Source: Lachnospiraceae bacterium
Lineage (GTDB): Bacteria > Bacillota > Clostridia > Lachnospirales > Lachnospiraceae
Reading direction: 5' to 3'
Assembly: GCA_902362715.1 (NCBI GenBank)
Contig: CABIXN010000003.1
Span: forward strand, 362,336-426,335
Length of the DNA: 64,000 nucleotides
Each line of letters starts with the position of its first letter. The stretch's first letter is position 1. The notes under the pieces were generated by a model. That model made no database searches. It saw only the letters and a list, made by a program, of their open reading frames with translations, and was not told the DNA's origin. A program made the position numbers and the translations under genes. Below are positions 35,721-44,625 of the stretch, piece after piece.

Positions 35721-36637
35721 AGACGGGAGCTGCCGCTGCCGCTGCAGTGATTTTGACCGGAGCGCTCCTTCTGGGGGGATGCGCAGGAAAGGAAAGCGGT
35801 GATACGTTAGAAAGTACAGCCAGACACACGGCAGCGTATGTGCTGGAACAAACCCCGGCTCCGGGAGTAGCTTCTGTTGGCGGAGAATGGGCGGTGATTG
35901 GCTTAAAAGCAGGCGGACATGAGGTAAAGGAGCAGTATTATGACAGTTATTATGATACTGTACGGGCGGCGGTAAAGGCAAAAAAGGGAGAGCTTTCTGA
36001 TACACACTATACGGAATATGCCAGAGTAAGCCTTGCATTATGTGCCATTGGAAAAGATCCCGGACAGGTGGAAGGGTACAATCTGGTGGAGCCTTTGGAC
36101 AATTATGAAATGATTGATGAGCAGGGAATGAATGCAGCCGCTTTTGCACTGGTGGCTTCTAATGTATCCGGTATTCCACTGAAGCAGGAGGATGCTTATA
36201 TTCAGCTGATTATAGATGCCCTGGAAGAAGATCAGATGTTTGAGAATAAGGATGCGGCTGATTATGTTGCCATTGCCCTGGAGGGACTTTCCTTTTACCA
36301 GTCTGATTCCCAGGTGAAAGCGGTGCTGGAAGAAGGTGTGCAGGCTCTTTCAGAATATCAGGAAAAGGATGGAAGCTATGGAAACTGTGAGACCACAGCA
36401 GAATGTATCATGGCTTTATCACAGCTTGGCATCGACGTACAGACGGATGAGCGTTTTATCAAGGACGGCAATACCATGTATGACGGTCTGATGGTTTACC
36501 AGATGAAAGACGGCGGATTCTGTCATGTAACGGAAAGAAAGAAAGCAGATGCCATGGCTGCGGAAAAAGCGCTGCTGGCTATGGATTCTATGATTTTGCT
36601 GAAAGATCATCAGACCTTATATAAAGGAGTGCTTTGA
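35678..36637 (+). CDS. Lipoprotein with predicted alpha/alpha-toroid fold (transcobalamin N-domain-like)
   Basis: The 319-residue protein has a hydrophobic leader and lipobox LLGGC (Cys35), so it is probably membrane-anchored outside the cell. The mature part consists of paired helices with recurring motifs such as YARVSLALCAIGKDP, DYVAIALEGLSFYQ, DGSYGNCETTAECIMALSQLG and MKDGGFCH. This resembles prenyltransferase/squalene-cyclase-type alpha/alpha barrels, the same fold class as the N-terminal domain of transcobalamin and intrinsic factor. The gene overlaps the transglutaminase-like gene by 43 bases and the following DUF4430 gene by one base. Confidence 0.8.
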   Translation: MGYAQKKFKTAAGVKTGAAAAAAVILTGALLLGGCAGKESGDTLESTARHTAAYVLEQTPAPGVASVGGEWAVIGLKAGGHEVKEQYYDSYYDTVRAAVKAKKGELSDTHYTEYARVSLALCAIGKDPGQVEGYNLVEPLDNYEMIDEQGMNAAAFALVASNVSGIPLKQEDAYIQLIIDALEEDQMFENKDAADYVAIALEGLSFYQSDSQVKAVLEEGVQALSEYQEKDGSYGNCETTAECIMALSQLGIDVQTDERFIKDGNTMYDGLMVYQMKDGGFCHVTERKKADAMAAEKALLAMDSMILLKDHQTLYKGVL

Positions 36638-37896
36638 TGAGAGAAAAAGCGGGTTTCAGAAAAAAAATACTTTTGCCGGTTACACTGGCGGGAATTGCTG
36701 CTGCATTGATTTTCACTGCTGTATTTTTGTCAACACGGCAGGCTGCGCCGGATGTAAATCCCATACAGGGCGTCAATGACGGCCGTTCCCGGGTGTTTGT
36801 TACGGGAGAAGGGTATTCTTTAAATTATGAGCAGGAACAGGAGTATATAAAGGAAAAACAGCAGAAGGAAAAACAGATTGAACAGGAAATCAAACAAAAG
36901 CCAGAGCAGAAGAAATTTTCCCAGGCAAAGGCCACAAAGGCTCCGCAAAATCAGGCAGTCACCAATCGTAAGGATGCAGAGCCGAACGATTTGGAAAAGC
37001 CTGCCGGTAATAACGGCAAAGATACAGAAACCGAATCTGAACAGCAGCCCGATACGGAAAGCCCGGATGAACCGGAGCAGCCAGGTGGCAGTAAGGATGA
37101 AGGAAGCGGTGATGAGGAAAATCCCGGAGATGAGGGCGGCGGAACCAACACAGATGAGGACGGGGATGATCAGACTTCCAAAATACCTGTCATTACCTGT
37201 AATCTGAAAGACGGAAAAGAAATCAGCGGAGATGAAGTTACTGTCACGGTAAAAGTACAGGATTATAAGAAAAATTATCTGAGTTCCTTTTATGTAGATG
37301 TATTAGTAAACGGAAATAAAGTTACCAGCTCCGGGACCACAAATCATGTTATTACATACCGGTGTCAGGAGCTAAAAGACGGCAGCAATGAGATCGTAAT
37401 CAAAGCCAGAGATCAGGAAGGAAATACGGCTGAGAAGCGCTATACGGTTATCGCCGATGCAGATGCAGAGAAGAAAAAGGGGGGTACCGTTACCTTTACT
37501 ATGCATGCCAATCAGCTGGGACTTGGGACTCTGGTCCATAAAACAGCAGAATTTTACGTGGGCGAGAGCATGGCGGATGTAATTAACCGGGAGTGTGAAG
37601 CTGCCGGATATCAGGTAGTGTCGGGAAAATCACCGGCACAGGGATTTTATATCAGCAGGATTAAAAAGAAAGGAATTACCGACGGATGGAGTATTTCTCA
37701 GGAAAAGCTTGATCAGCTTGGCATTACCGATACATCAGATCTGGTATATCAAAAAGATTCGCTGGGCGAGAAAGATTTCTATAAAGATTCCGGCTGGCTT
37801 TACTCTGTAAACGGAGAATATCTGGACGGAATGTCTGCGGTGACCGTTTACGACGGTGATGAGATTGTATTTTTCTTTTCCCTGGATTATCACTGA
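36637..37896 (+). CDS. Anchored DUF4430 protein with Ig-like domain
   Basis: The 419-residue protein starts at ATG 36637, overlapping the previous stop (TGATG), with AAAGGAG upstream. One N-terminal membrane helix (about 8-30) is followed by a charged Lys/Gln/Glu coil and an acidic, low-complexity linker (about 65-180). Then come an Ig-like domain (about 185-270: VTVTVKVQDYKKNYLSS, GSNEIVIKARDQEGN) and a C-terminal DUF4430 domain with VTFTMHANQLG, DSGWLYSVNGEYLDG and DGDEIVFFFSL. With the preceding toroid lipoprotein it supplies both halves of a transcobalamin-like pair on separate chains. Confidence 0.87.
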   Translation: MREKAGFRKKILLPVTLAGIAAALIFTAVFLSTRQAAPDVNPIQGVNDGRSRVFVTGEGYSLNYEQEQEYIKEKQQKEKQIEQEIKQKPEQKKFSQAKATKAPQNQAVTNRKDAEPNDLEKPAGNNGKDTETESEQQPDTESPDEPEQPGGSKDEGSGDEENPGDEGGGTNTDEDGDDQTSKIPVITCNLKDGKEISGDEVTVTVKVQDYKKNYLSSFYVDVLVNGNKVTSSGTTNHVITYRCQELKDGSNEIVIKARDQEGNTAEKRYTVIADADAEKKKGGTVTFTMHANQLGLGTLVHKTAEFYVGESMADVINRECEAAGYQVVSGKSPAQGFYISRIKKKGITDGWSISQEKLDQLGITDTSDLVYQKDSLGEKDFYKDSGWLYSVNGEYLDGMSAVTVYDGDEIVFFFSLDYH

Positions 37897-38006
37897 TTAA
37901 AGTTATAACCGGCTGTCTGCGAAAAAATCGCAGAGGCTGTTATAAATAAACTTGTATAAAGCTTCAGGCAGAGTACAAAAATTTAAGCATCAAAAAGGAG
38001 GTAACA

Positions 38007-41000
38007 ATGAAAAGGAAAGCAGCAGGAAAGCTCTTTTCGTTTCTGACTGCAGCAGTGATGGGAGTCTCTATGATACCAGCCACTGCGCTGGCAGCAGAAA
38101 CAAAAAGTACAGATGTAGACCAGGAATGGTATAATTTCCGGAATAATCAGGAGAATAACGGTGTCACAGACCGTCCAACTCCCACCAGCGATCTGGAGGC
38201 TGCACAGAAGTGGGCTGTGAAGTATGGCAGCGGATGGAGTGCAGCTCCCACACCGCCATTAATTCTGGATGATTATCTGTATATTGGCGTAGGGAATAAA
38301 ATAATAAAGATTGATAAAGCCACCGGAGAAAAGGTGGATGAAAGTGATGAGATGGCAGGAAATGTTGGTTATGCCATGAATCCGATTCTTTATGCAGACG
38401 GAAAACTGTTTGTGCAGATTGGCAGCGGAAGAATCCAGGCGGTTGATTATGATACTTTAACCTGTGCCTGGACCACAGAAGCTGTAGACAGCGGACAGAC
38501 CGTATCTCCTATCAGCTATGCAGAAATAGACGGGGAAGGCTATATTTATACCGGCACCTGGACTGCAGAGAGCAGAGACGGAACGTTTTTCTGCGTATCC
38601 ACGGATGATGACGGCGTGGTGAACGGCGTTAAAGAACCGGAGTGGAAGTTTGTTCCATCAGGCTCTACAAAAGATACAGATACTATCACCTATGATCCGG
38701 ACTTGAATGCGACCCTGGATGATGAGGGCAGTGTTGCAAAAAGAGGATTTTACTGGGCCGGAGCCTATGCCACAGATAAATATGTAGCGGTTGGATCCGA
38801 TGACGGAACCGGTGAAAACGATCCAACGGCAAATGGCGTGTTCTATACGTTAAATCCCAAAACAGGCGAGATTATTGATAAGATCTCCGGCATTAAGGGA
38901 GATATCCGTACAACTGTTGTATATGACAACGGACACCTGTATTTCTGTACCAAAGGCGGCTTAATGTATAAGGTAGATGTAGATGCCAGCGGAAACCTTT
39001 CCAATGAATCTTATATGGACCTTGGAAATCAGGTAACTGCAGCGCCCATTGTTTATAAAAACAAAATCTATGTGGGCGTCAGAGGCGACGGAGGTCAGTT
39101 TGATCCCGACGGCGGACATTTTTTCGCGGTAATTGACAACAGCGGCACGTTAAGTGCAGATTCCCTGATGTATAAGCTCCCGATAGCCGGCTACCCTCAG
39201 GCAGCGGCGCTTTTGTCCACCGCTAATGAAGATGTGGACTATGACCAAGACGGCAAGGCAGACGGACGTGTCTACCTGTATTTTACTTATAATGCACAGC
39301 CTGGCGGTATTTATTATACCTATGATACTCCGGATCAGAAGGAAGCATCTAAAGAAAGCAAAGAGCTGTTTGTCCCTGATGAGGCTCAGCAGCAGTATTG
39401 TATCAGTACAATCTGTGCAGACCGTGAGGGAACACTGTATTACAAAAATGACAGCGGTTATCTAATGGCAGTGGAAGCCAATGAAGCGTACTTGAACAAT
39501 GCAGTTGTAACCTCAGAAGACGGAACAACGGCTGCATGGGATAAAGCCTTTGATTCCAGAAAATCAAATTATGAAGTAAAGCTTCCTACAGGGAGTAAAC
39601 AGGCAGTTATCAAACTGGACCTCATTGAAGGATCTTCAGCCGCAGTAAATGGCACTGCATACAAGAATCAGGCAGTGGTTGCTCTTGGTGAGGATGGCAC
39701 TGCAGAAGCGGCAGTGACTATAACAAAAGGCGAGGATTCCAGAACCTATACACTGAAAATTGCATGCCAGAGTGAAAATGCAGATCTTTCCGGGCTGGAA
39801 GTAAACAACAGTAATAGTGCAGGGGATGGAATTGTAGATTTGTCTCCGGAATTTGCTTCCGGAAACACAGAATATACAGCTGATATTACAGAATTAAATG
39901 GAATCGGAACCAGTGAATTCTGGAATGTATGGCCAACAGCGGCTGACAACAGTTCTTCTGTTACTGTATATCCGGTAGAAAATGTAGATGAGGACTGGCT
40001 GTTGGAAGATGGAACCGTTGAGGGAATCACCCGAAATGGCACAACACGGTATCCGGTATATCCAAAAGATCCTTCCAAAACCATTAAGGTACGTATTGAT
40101 GTAACTTCTGAAAACGGAAAAGTTACAAAATCCTATCACCTGACACTGCTGAAAAAAGTGGATGTAACAGGAGTAGCCTTAAATCACACAGAATACACCA
40201 TGGATCTTAAGGATACCTTGCAGCTGCAGGCAGAAATTACACCGGCGGACGCTACTTATCAGACGGTAAAATGGTATTCTTCTGATGAAGAAGTAGCTGT
40301 TGTGGATGAAAATGGTCTGGTAACACCTAAAAAAGCCGGAAAAACAACAATTACGGTAATTACAGATGACAAGAGTTTGACAGCAGCATGTGAAGTAACT
40401 GTTGAAAACAGAGATCTTTTAGCTGCCCAGGCAGTAGATGATAAAATTGATGCCATCGGAGAGGTGACTCTGGAAAGCAAAGCAGATATTGATGTTGCAA
40501 GAGCTGCATACGATGCCCTGACAGATGACCAAAAAGCGCTGGTAACTAAATATGATACGCTGACAGCAGCAGAAAAAACATATCAGGAATTAAAAGATGC
40601 AGCAGATAAAGAAGCAGCGGATACAGCGGCAGCTAAAGCAGTGGATGATAAGATCAGTGCCATCGGAGAAGTGACTCTGGAAAGCAAAGATGCCATTGAA
40701 GATGCAAGAACAGCATACGATGCCCTGACAGATGACCAGAAGGCGTTGGTAACAAATCTTGCAGATCTGGAAAAAGCAGAAGAGGCATATGGAGTGCTTG
40801 CACTGGCTCAGGCAAAAGAAGATGCCAAAGCGGAAATAGAAAATTATAAAGATATGGAAGATTACCGCCAGGCACAGCAGGAAGAGCTGAAAGAAATTAT
40901 AAAAGAAGCACAGGCTGTAATTGATGAAGCAAAGGATCAGGATGCTGTGGCTCAGGCAGCTGCCGACGCCAAAGCAAAGATGGATCAGGTGAAAACAGAC

Positions 41001-41810
41001 GCCCAGCTGGCAGAAGATGAAATAGCAGCGGCTGAAGCTAAAGCAGTTATGGACAAAATTGACGGAATCGGTGAAGTTACTTTAAAGAGTAAAACAGAAA
41101 TCAATGCAGCAAGAATTGCCTATGACGGATTAAGTGACCTGGCAAAATCCAAAGTGACAAATTATGAAAAACTGACGGCTGCTGAAAGTAAATACGCTGC
41201 TCTTGTAAAGGAACAGAAGCCGGAAACCGTTGTAGATAAGGAAAGCGGTATTTCTGTAGAAGGAAAATTAATACCGGATTCAAAACTGGTAATTGAAGAA
41301 CTGAAAGAGGCTGATGCCCCAGAGCTTTTAAAGGCATTTGAATCAGAAGATATTGCTGAGATTTTAGGCGCCTATGAGGTTTCTCTTGAAAACGGCGGTT
41401 TTAACGGCAGTCTGAAACTTATATTTACTGTTGGCGATGAGTATAACGGAAGAAAAGTAATCATCAAGCATTTAACCGGAGACGGGAGTATTGACACTTA
41501 TACAGAAATCGTAAAAGATGGAAAAGTTTCTGTTACCGTTGATTCTCTGTCACCGTTTATGCTTGCCCTGGCAGATGACAACAGTACAGCGGATCCTGGA
41601 AAAACACCGGGAACTGATAACCAGACAAATCAGACAGATACAAATGGAAACAATACAGATCAAGACGGAAAAACAGAAAACCCGGATACATCTATAAGCC
41701 CGAAAACCGGCGATGAGCAGACACCAATGTTCTGGACGTTGTTTATATGTGCAGCAGGAGCAGGTATCCTGGTAATTGCCAGAGCAAAATACCGGAAAGA
41801 GACAAGATAA
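38007..41810 (+). CDS. Sortase-type surface protein with N-terminal PQQ-like beta-propeller
   Basis: The 1267-residue secreted protein has a signal peptide ending near ALA-AE (residue 30). A PQQ/BamB-like beta-propeller covers about 35-495, with repeated blades such as PPLILDDYLYIGVGNKIIKID and APIVYKNKIYVGV. Two cadherin-like beta sandwiches (about 500-715), a Big_2 domain (about 720-803) and helical modules (about 805-1070) related to those of the giant surface protein follow. A C-terminal domain leads to the anchor SPKTGD, hydrophobic helix and RAKYRKETR. It ends the B12-regulated run, 110 bases after the DUF4430 gene. BtuG, a B12 scavenger of Bacteroides, is also a propeller. Confidence 0.88.
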   Translation: MKRKAAGKLFSFLTAAVMGVSMIPATALAAETKSTDVDQEWYNFRNNQENNGVTDRPTPTSDLEAAQKWAVKYGSGWSAAPTPPLILDDYLYIGVGNKIIKIDKATGEKVDESDEMAGNVGYAMNPILYADGKLFVQIGSGRIQAVDYDTLTCAWTTEAVDSGQTVSPISYAEIDGEGYIYTGTWTAESRDGTFFCVSTDDDGVVNGVKEPEWKFVPSGSTKDTDTITYDPDLNATLDDEGSVAKRGFYWAGAYATDKYVAVGSDDGTGENDPTANGVFYTLNPKTGEIIDKISGIKGDIRTTVVYDNGHLYFCTKGGLMYKVDVDASGNLSNESYMDLGNQVTAAPIVYKNKIYVGVRGDGGQFDPDGGHFFAVIDNSGTLSADSLMYKLPIAGYPQAAALLSTANEDVDYDQDGKADGRVYLYFTYNAQPGGIYYTYDTPDQKEASKESKELFVPDEAQQQYCISTICADREGTLYYKNDSGYLMAVEANEAYLNNAVVTSEDGTTAAWDKAFDSRKSNYEVKLPTGSKQAVIKLDLIEGSSAAVNGTAYKNQAVVALGEDGTAEAAVTITKGEDSRTYTLKIACQSENADLSGLEVNNSNSAGDGIVDLSPEFASGNTEYTADITELNGIGTSEFWNVWPTAADNSSSVTVYPVENVDEDWLLEDGTVEGITRNGTTRYPVYPKDPSKTIKVRIDVTSENGKVTKSYHLTLLKKVDVTGVALNHTEYTMDLKDTLQLQAEITPADATYQTVKWYSSDEEVAVVDENGLVTPKKAGKTTITVITDDKSLTAACEVTVENRDLLAAQAVDDKIDAIGEVTLESKADIDVARAAYDALTDDQKALVTKYDTLTAAEKTYQELKDAADKEAADTAAAKAVDDKISAIGEVTLESKDAIEDARTAYDALTDDQKALVTNLADLEKAEEAYGVLALAQAKEDAKAEIENYKDMEDYRQAQQEELKEIIKEAQAVIDEAKDQDAVAQAAADAKAKMDQVKTDAQLAEDEIAAAEAKAVMDKIDGIGEVTLKSKTEINAARIAYDGLSDLAKSKVTNYEKLTAAESKYAALVKEQKPETVVDKESGISVEGKLIPDSKLVIEELKEADAPELLKAFESEDIAEILGAYEVSLENGGFNGSLKLIFTVGDEYNGRKVIIKHLTGDGSIDTYTEIVKDGKVSVTVDSLSPFMLALADDNSTADPGKTPGTDNQTNQTDTNGNNTDQDGKTENPDTSISPKTGDEQTPMFWTLFICAAGAGILVIARAKYRKETR

Positions 41811-41811
41811 A

Positions 41812-42576
41812 TTGAATTCATTATATGTTGCCACCTTCAGTGAAGGTGCACTGGATGCCATCAGGGAACACAAATTAAATATTGAATTTGATCATCTTTG
41901 TATTTCCGAAAATCTGGACCGGCCAGAACAGACGCTTCAGGAAATGAAAGAGGACTTTAGGACATCAGGGGCAAAAGCTGCAATTGTTCACGGTCCTTAT
42001 ACGGAGCTAAATGCTTCTTCTGTAGATCCAAAAGCAGCCGCGCTTACTATGGAGCGATATCATCAGACTTATAAAGTCTGCCGGGAACTTGGTATTCAGA
42101 GGATGATTCTGCATTCCGGTTATATTCCCATTCTGTATTACAAAGAATGGCATATTGAAAAATCTGTGGATTTCTGGAAGCGTTTTATACAGGATAAGGA
42201 AGAAAACTTTCATCTGTATATAGAGAATGTCTTTGAAGATGAACCCTATTGTCTGAAAGAAATTCTGGAAGGGATTCACGATTCACGGGTGGGCTTGTGT
42301 CTGGATGTGGGGCATGTAAACGCTTCCTCTGCTCCCCAATATGATGTATATCACTGGATAGAGGTTTTAAGCCCCTGGATTGGACATGTGCATCTGCATA
42401 ATAATAATGGTATTAAAGATGAACATGCATCTATAAATCAGGGAACAATGGATATGAAAAAGGTGCTGGAACATATAAAAAAGCATCGCGGCCTGAATGT
42501 GACATATACCATTGAAAGCAGAACCTGTACAGAAAGTATTCAGTGGCTGAAAGAACAAAAAGTGTTGCTTCCGTAA
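41812..42576 (+). CDS. Sugar isomerase/epimerase-like TIM-barrel protein (AP endonuclease 2 family)
   Basis: The 254-residue protein shows the xylose-isomerase-like TIM-barrel pattern: AAIVHGPYTELN, RMILHSGYIP, LYIENVFEDEP, GLCLDVGHVNAS, HVHLHNNNG and YTIESR. These place metal-binding His, Glu and Asp at strand ends. No ATG fits the frame. I assign TTG 41812, just after the preceding stop, with GGAAAGAG upstream; TTG 41776 would overlap that gene. Substrate unknown. The close start suggests read-through from the surface-protein operon. A strong terminator follows. Confidence 0.75.
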   Translation: MNSLYVATFSEGALDAIREHKLNIEFDHLCISENLDRPEQTLQEMKEDFRTSGAKAAIVHGPYTELNASSVDPKAAALTMERYHQTYKVCRELGIQRMILHSGYIPILYYKEWHIEKSVDFWKRFIQDKEENFHLYIENVFEDEPYCLKEILEGIHDSRVGLCLDVGHVNASSAPQYDVYHWIEVLSPWIGHVHLHNNNGIKDEHASINQGTMDMKKVLEHIKKHRGLNVTYTIESRTCTESIQWLKEQKVLLP

Positions 42577-42578
42577 AA

Positions 42579-42630
42579 GCAGGACTGTTGTTTCTGGAGA
42601 AAAATCTTCAGAGCAGCAGTCCTGCCTTTT
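42579..42630 (+). terminator. Terminator ending the long B12-regulated run
   Basis: AGCAGGACTG (42579-42588) pairs with CAGTCCTGC followed by CTTTT (42617-42630). Confidence 0.75.
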
Positions 42631-42762
42631 CATATTGCAGAAAAACACAAAATTAACAGCAGAAAGACAAAATCTTTTCCTGAGGGGGGTAATCCGTGAT
42701 ATGATTTTAATTAAAGAGAAACTATTAATATTCGGTCAGATAAGATATGCAGGGGGAATGGC

Positions 42763-44454
42763 ATGATAAAAGGATGGAAAGATTTATTCCGGGAACAGAT
42801 TTTAGAACGGGGAAGAAATTATTTCTATGCTGGTGCAGTGACGAAGCTTCAGAAGACAGAGAATGGATATCAGGCTGTGGCAGAGGGAACGGCAGCATAT
42901 GATGTGGCTATTGAGATAGAAGAAGACCGTATTTTGGATATGTACTGCGCTTGTCCTTATGCAGGTGACGGCAATTATTGTAAGCATATGGCGGCAGTTC
43001 TGTTTAAAATTGAAGAAATGTATGGAAACGGTGCTGAAAACGAAGAGTGCTGCATAACAGAGAGAATCAAAGAAAAGAAAGAATTAGAAGAAACAATTGA
43101 TAAAATTCCGGAAAAGGAATTGCGTGTTCTTGTAAAAGAACTGGCTGTTTGTGATGATGAGATCCGAAATATGATTTTGATAAGATATGCGGTAAAGATA
43201 GAGGAAAAACAAATAAAGTGGTTAAAGCAGGAAGTAGATCAGCTGGTATATGAGTATGGGGACCGAAGCGGATTTATTGATTATCGGAATGCATGGGATT
43301 TTTCATCGGATTTGCAGGCCTTTTTAGATGAAAAGGTAGATATATTGATTGAAAAAGGCTGTTATTTACAGGCATTTGATTTGACAAACTATGTCTTTCA
43401 GACTATTGGAAGTACAGATATAGATGATTCTGACGGCGGAATTTCTATGGTTGCAGATTTGTGTTATGAGAAGTGGAAGGTGATTTTGGAGAACTGCAGT
43501 GAAGAAGAACAAAATAGAATGTTTTCATGGTTTGAAGATCATCATGGATGCGGGTATGTGGAGGATTATTTGGAAGAATATCTGGAAGAGTTTATGATGA
43601 ATGAATTTCAAAACCGTGAAATGTTAATAAAAAAGCTGAAGTTTCTGGATGAGATGATAGAAAATCAGGAATTTTCCACAGATTGCGGGAGAATATGGAG
43701 CGTGCAGTATGGTTATGAGAATAACATATTGAAACGCTTGAAAATCATGGAAAAATTGAATTGTTCTAATGAAGAAATAAAAGAATATCGAAAGAAATAC
43801 AGAAGGTTTTCAGCAGTAAGAGTACTGGAAATCGAAGAGAGCCTTGCGTCTGGGGATATAGACCAGGCAATTGAGGTGCTGCAGGAAAGCAAAAATTTAG
43901 ATTGTGCATATATGGGGCTGGTTGCTGATTATAGTGAAAAGCTGATTGATTTATATGAAAAACAACTGAACGAGAAGGCATATAAAGATGAATTGCTATT
44001 TTATGTTTTCAAGTGCCAGCAGAATGATCTGGAATATGTAAATAAATTAAAAGCTATTTGTACGGATAAAGAATGGGAACAATATCGGGAACAGATTTTG
44101 GAAAACAGGAAGTGTTTATTTATACAATATCCGCTTATGGAAGCCGAGGGACTGTATGAGCGGCTGCTTGAAGCTTTGAAACAGGAAGTGTTTATCTATA
44201 GAATTGATGAATATGAGCGGATATTAAAAGAAAAGTTTCCGGAGCAGGTAAGGGATATTTATATTATGTATCTTCATAAAGAAGCGGGAAAATCTACTGA
44301 CAGAAAGCAATACAGACATTTAATGAAGTATTTGAAAAAAATTAAAGAATATCCAGGTGGAAAAGAAAAAACAGGGGAAATTGCCAATGAATGGAAGGTT
44401 AAGTACCGCCGCAGGAGCGCTATGATGAATGAACTGCAAAAGGCCGGATTTTAG
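42763..44454 (+). CDS. SWIM zinc-finger protein
   Basis: The 563-residue soluble protein has an N-terminal SWIM zinc finger: MYCACPYAGDGNYCKHMAAVL (broken as MYCACPYAG and NYCKHMAAVL), with CxC and CxH ligands at about residues 65-80. The rest is a long, charged helical region rich in Glu and Lys, like tetratricopeptide-type solenoids. SWIM domains bind nucleic acid or protein and often accompany SNF2 helicases, but no helicase gene is near, so it is an orphan. It has its own spacing and terminators on both sides, so it is probably monocistronic. Confidence 0.85.
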   Translation: MIKGWKDLFREQILERGRNYFYAGAVTKLQKTENGYQAVAEGTAAYDVAIEIEEDRILDMYCACPYAGDGNYCKHMAAVLFKIEEMYGNGAENEECCITERIKEKKELEETIDKIPEKELRVLVKELAVCDDEIRNMILIRYAVKIEEKQIKWLKQEVDQLVYEYGDRSGFIDYRNAWDFSSDLQAFLDEKVDILIEKGCYLQAFDLTNYVFQTIGSTDIDDSDGGISMVADLCYEKWKVILENCSEEEQNRMFSWFEDHHGCGYVEDYLEEYLEEFMMNEFQNREMLIKKLKFLDEMIENQEFSTDCGRIWSVQYGYENNILKRLKIMEKLNCSNEEIKEYRKKYRRFSAVRVLEIEESLASGDIDQAIEVLQESKNLDCAYMGLVADYSEKLIDLYEKQLNEKAYKDELLFYVFKCQQNDLEYVNKLKAICTDKEWEQYREQILENRKCLFIQYPLMEAEGLYERLLEALKQEVFIYRIDEYERILKEKFPEQVRDIYIMYLHKEAGKSTDRKQYRHLMKYLKKIKEYPGGKEKTGEIANEWKVKYRRRSAMMNELQKAGF

Positions 44455-44473
44455 AGAGATTCTTTAAAGATAT

Positions 44474-44502
44474 GCCGGCAGATTTAAGCCGGATTCTTTT
44501 TT
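44474..44502 (+). terminator. Terminator after the SWIM gene
   Basis: CCGGC (44475-44479) and GCCGG (44488-44492) form a short stem followed by ATTCTTTTTT. Confidence 0.6.
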
Positions 44503-44514
44503 GGATAATAGGTC

Positions 44515-44578
44515 TTGCATTATCTTTTCATTGTGATATACTGTTGGTAGATTAAAAGGATACCTTTGGTATACCAAA
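44515..44578 (+). promoter_or_regulatory. Promoter and palindromic operator candidate of the molybdoenzyme operon
   Basis: TTGCAT (44515-44520) and TATACT (44537-44542) are spaced by 16 bases with an extended TG at 44534-44535. TTTGGTATACCAAA (44565-44578) is a perfect 14-base palindrome about 20 bases downstream of the expected start, well placed for a repressor. Confidence 0.6.
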
Positions 44579-44625
44579 AAAATAAAACACAACATTCACA
44601 TGATATATTTCAGAAAGGATAAGCT

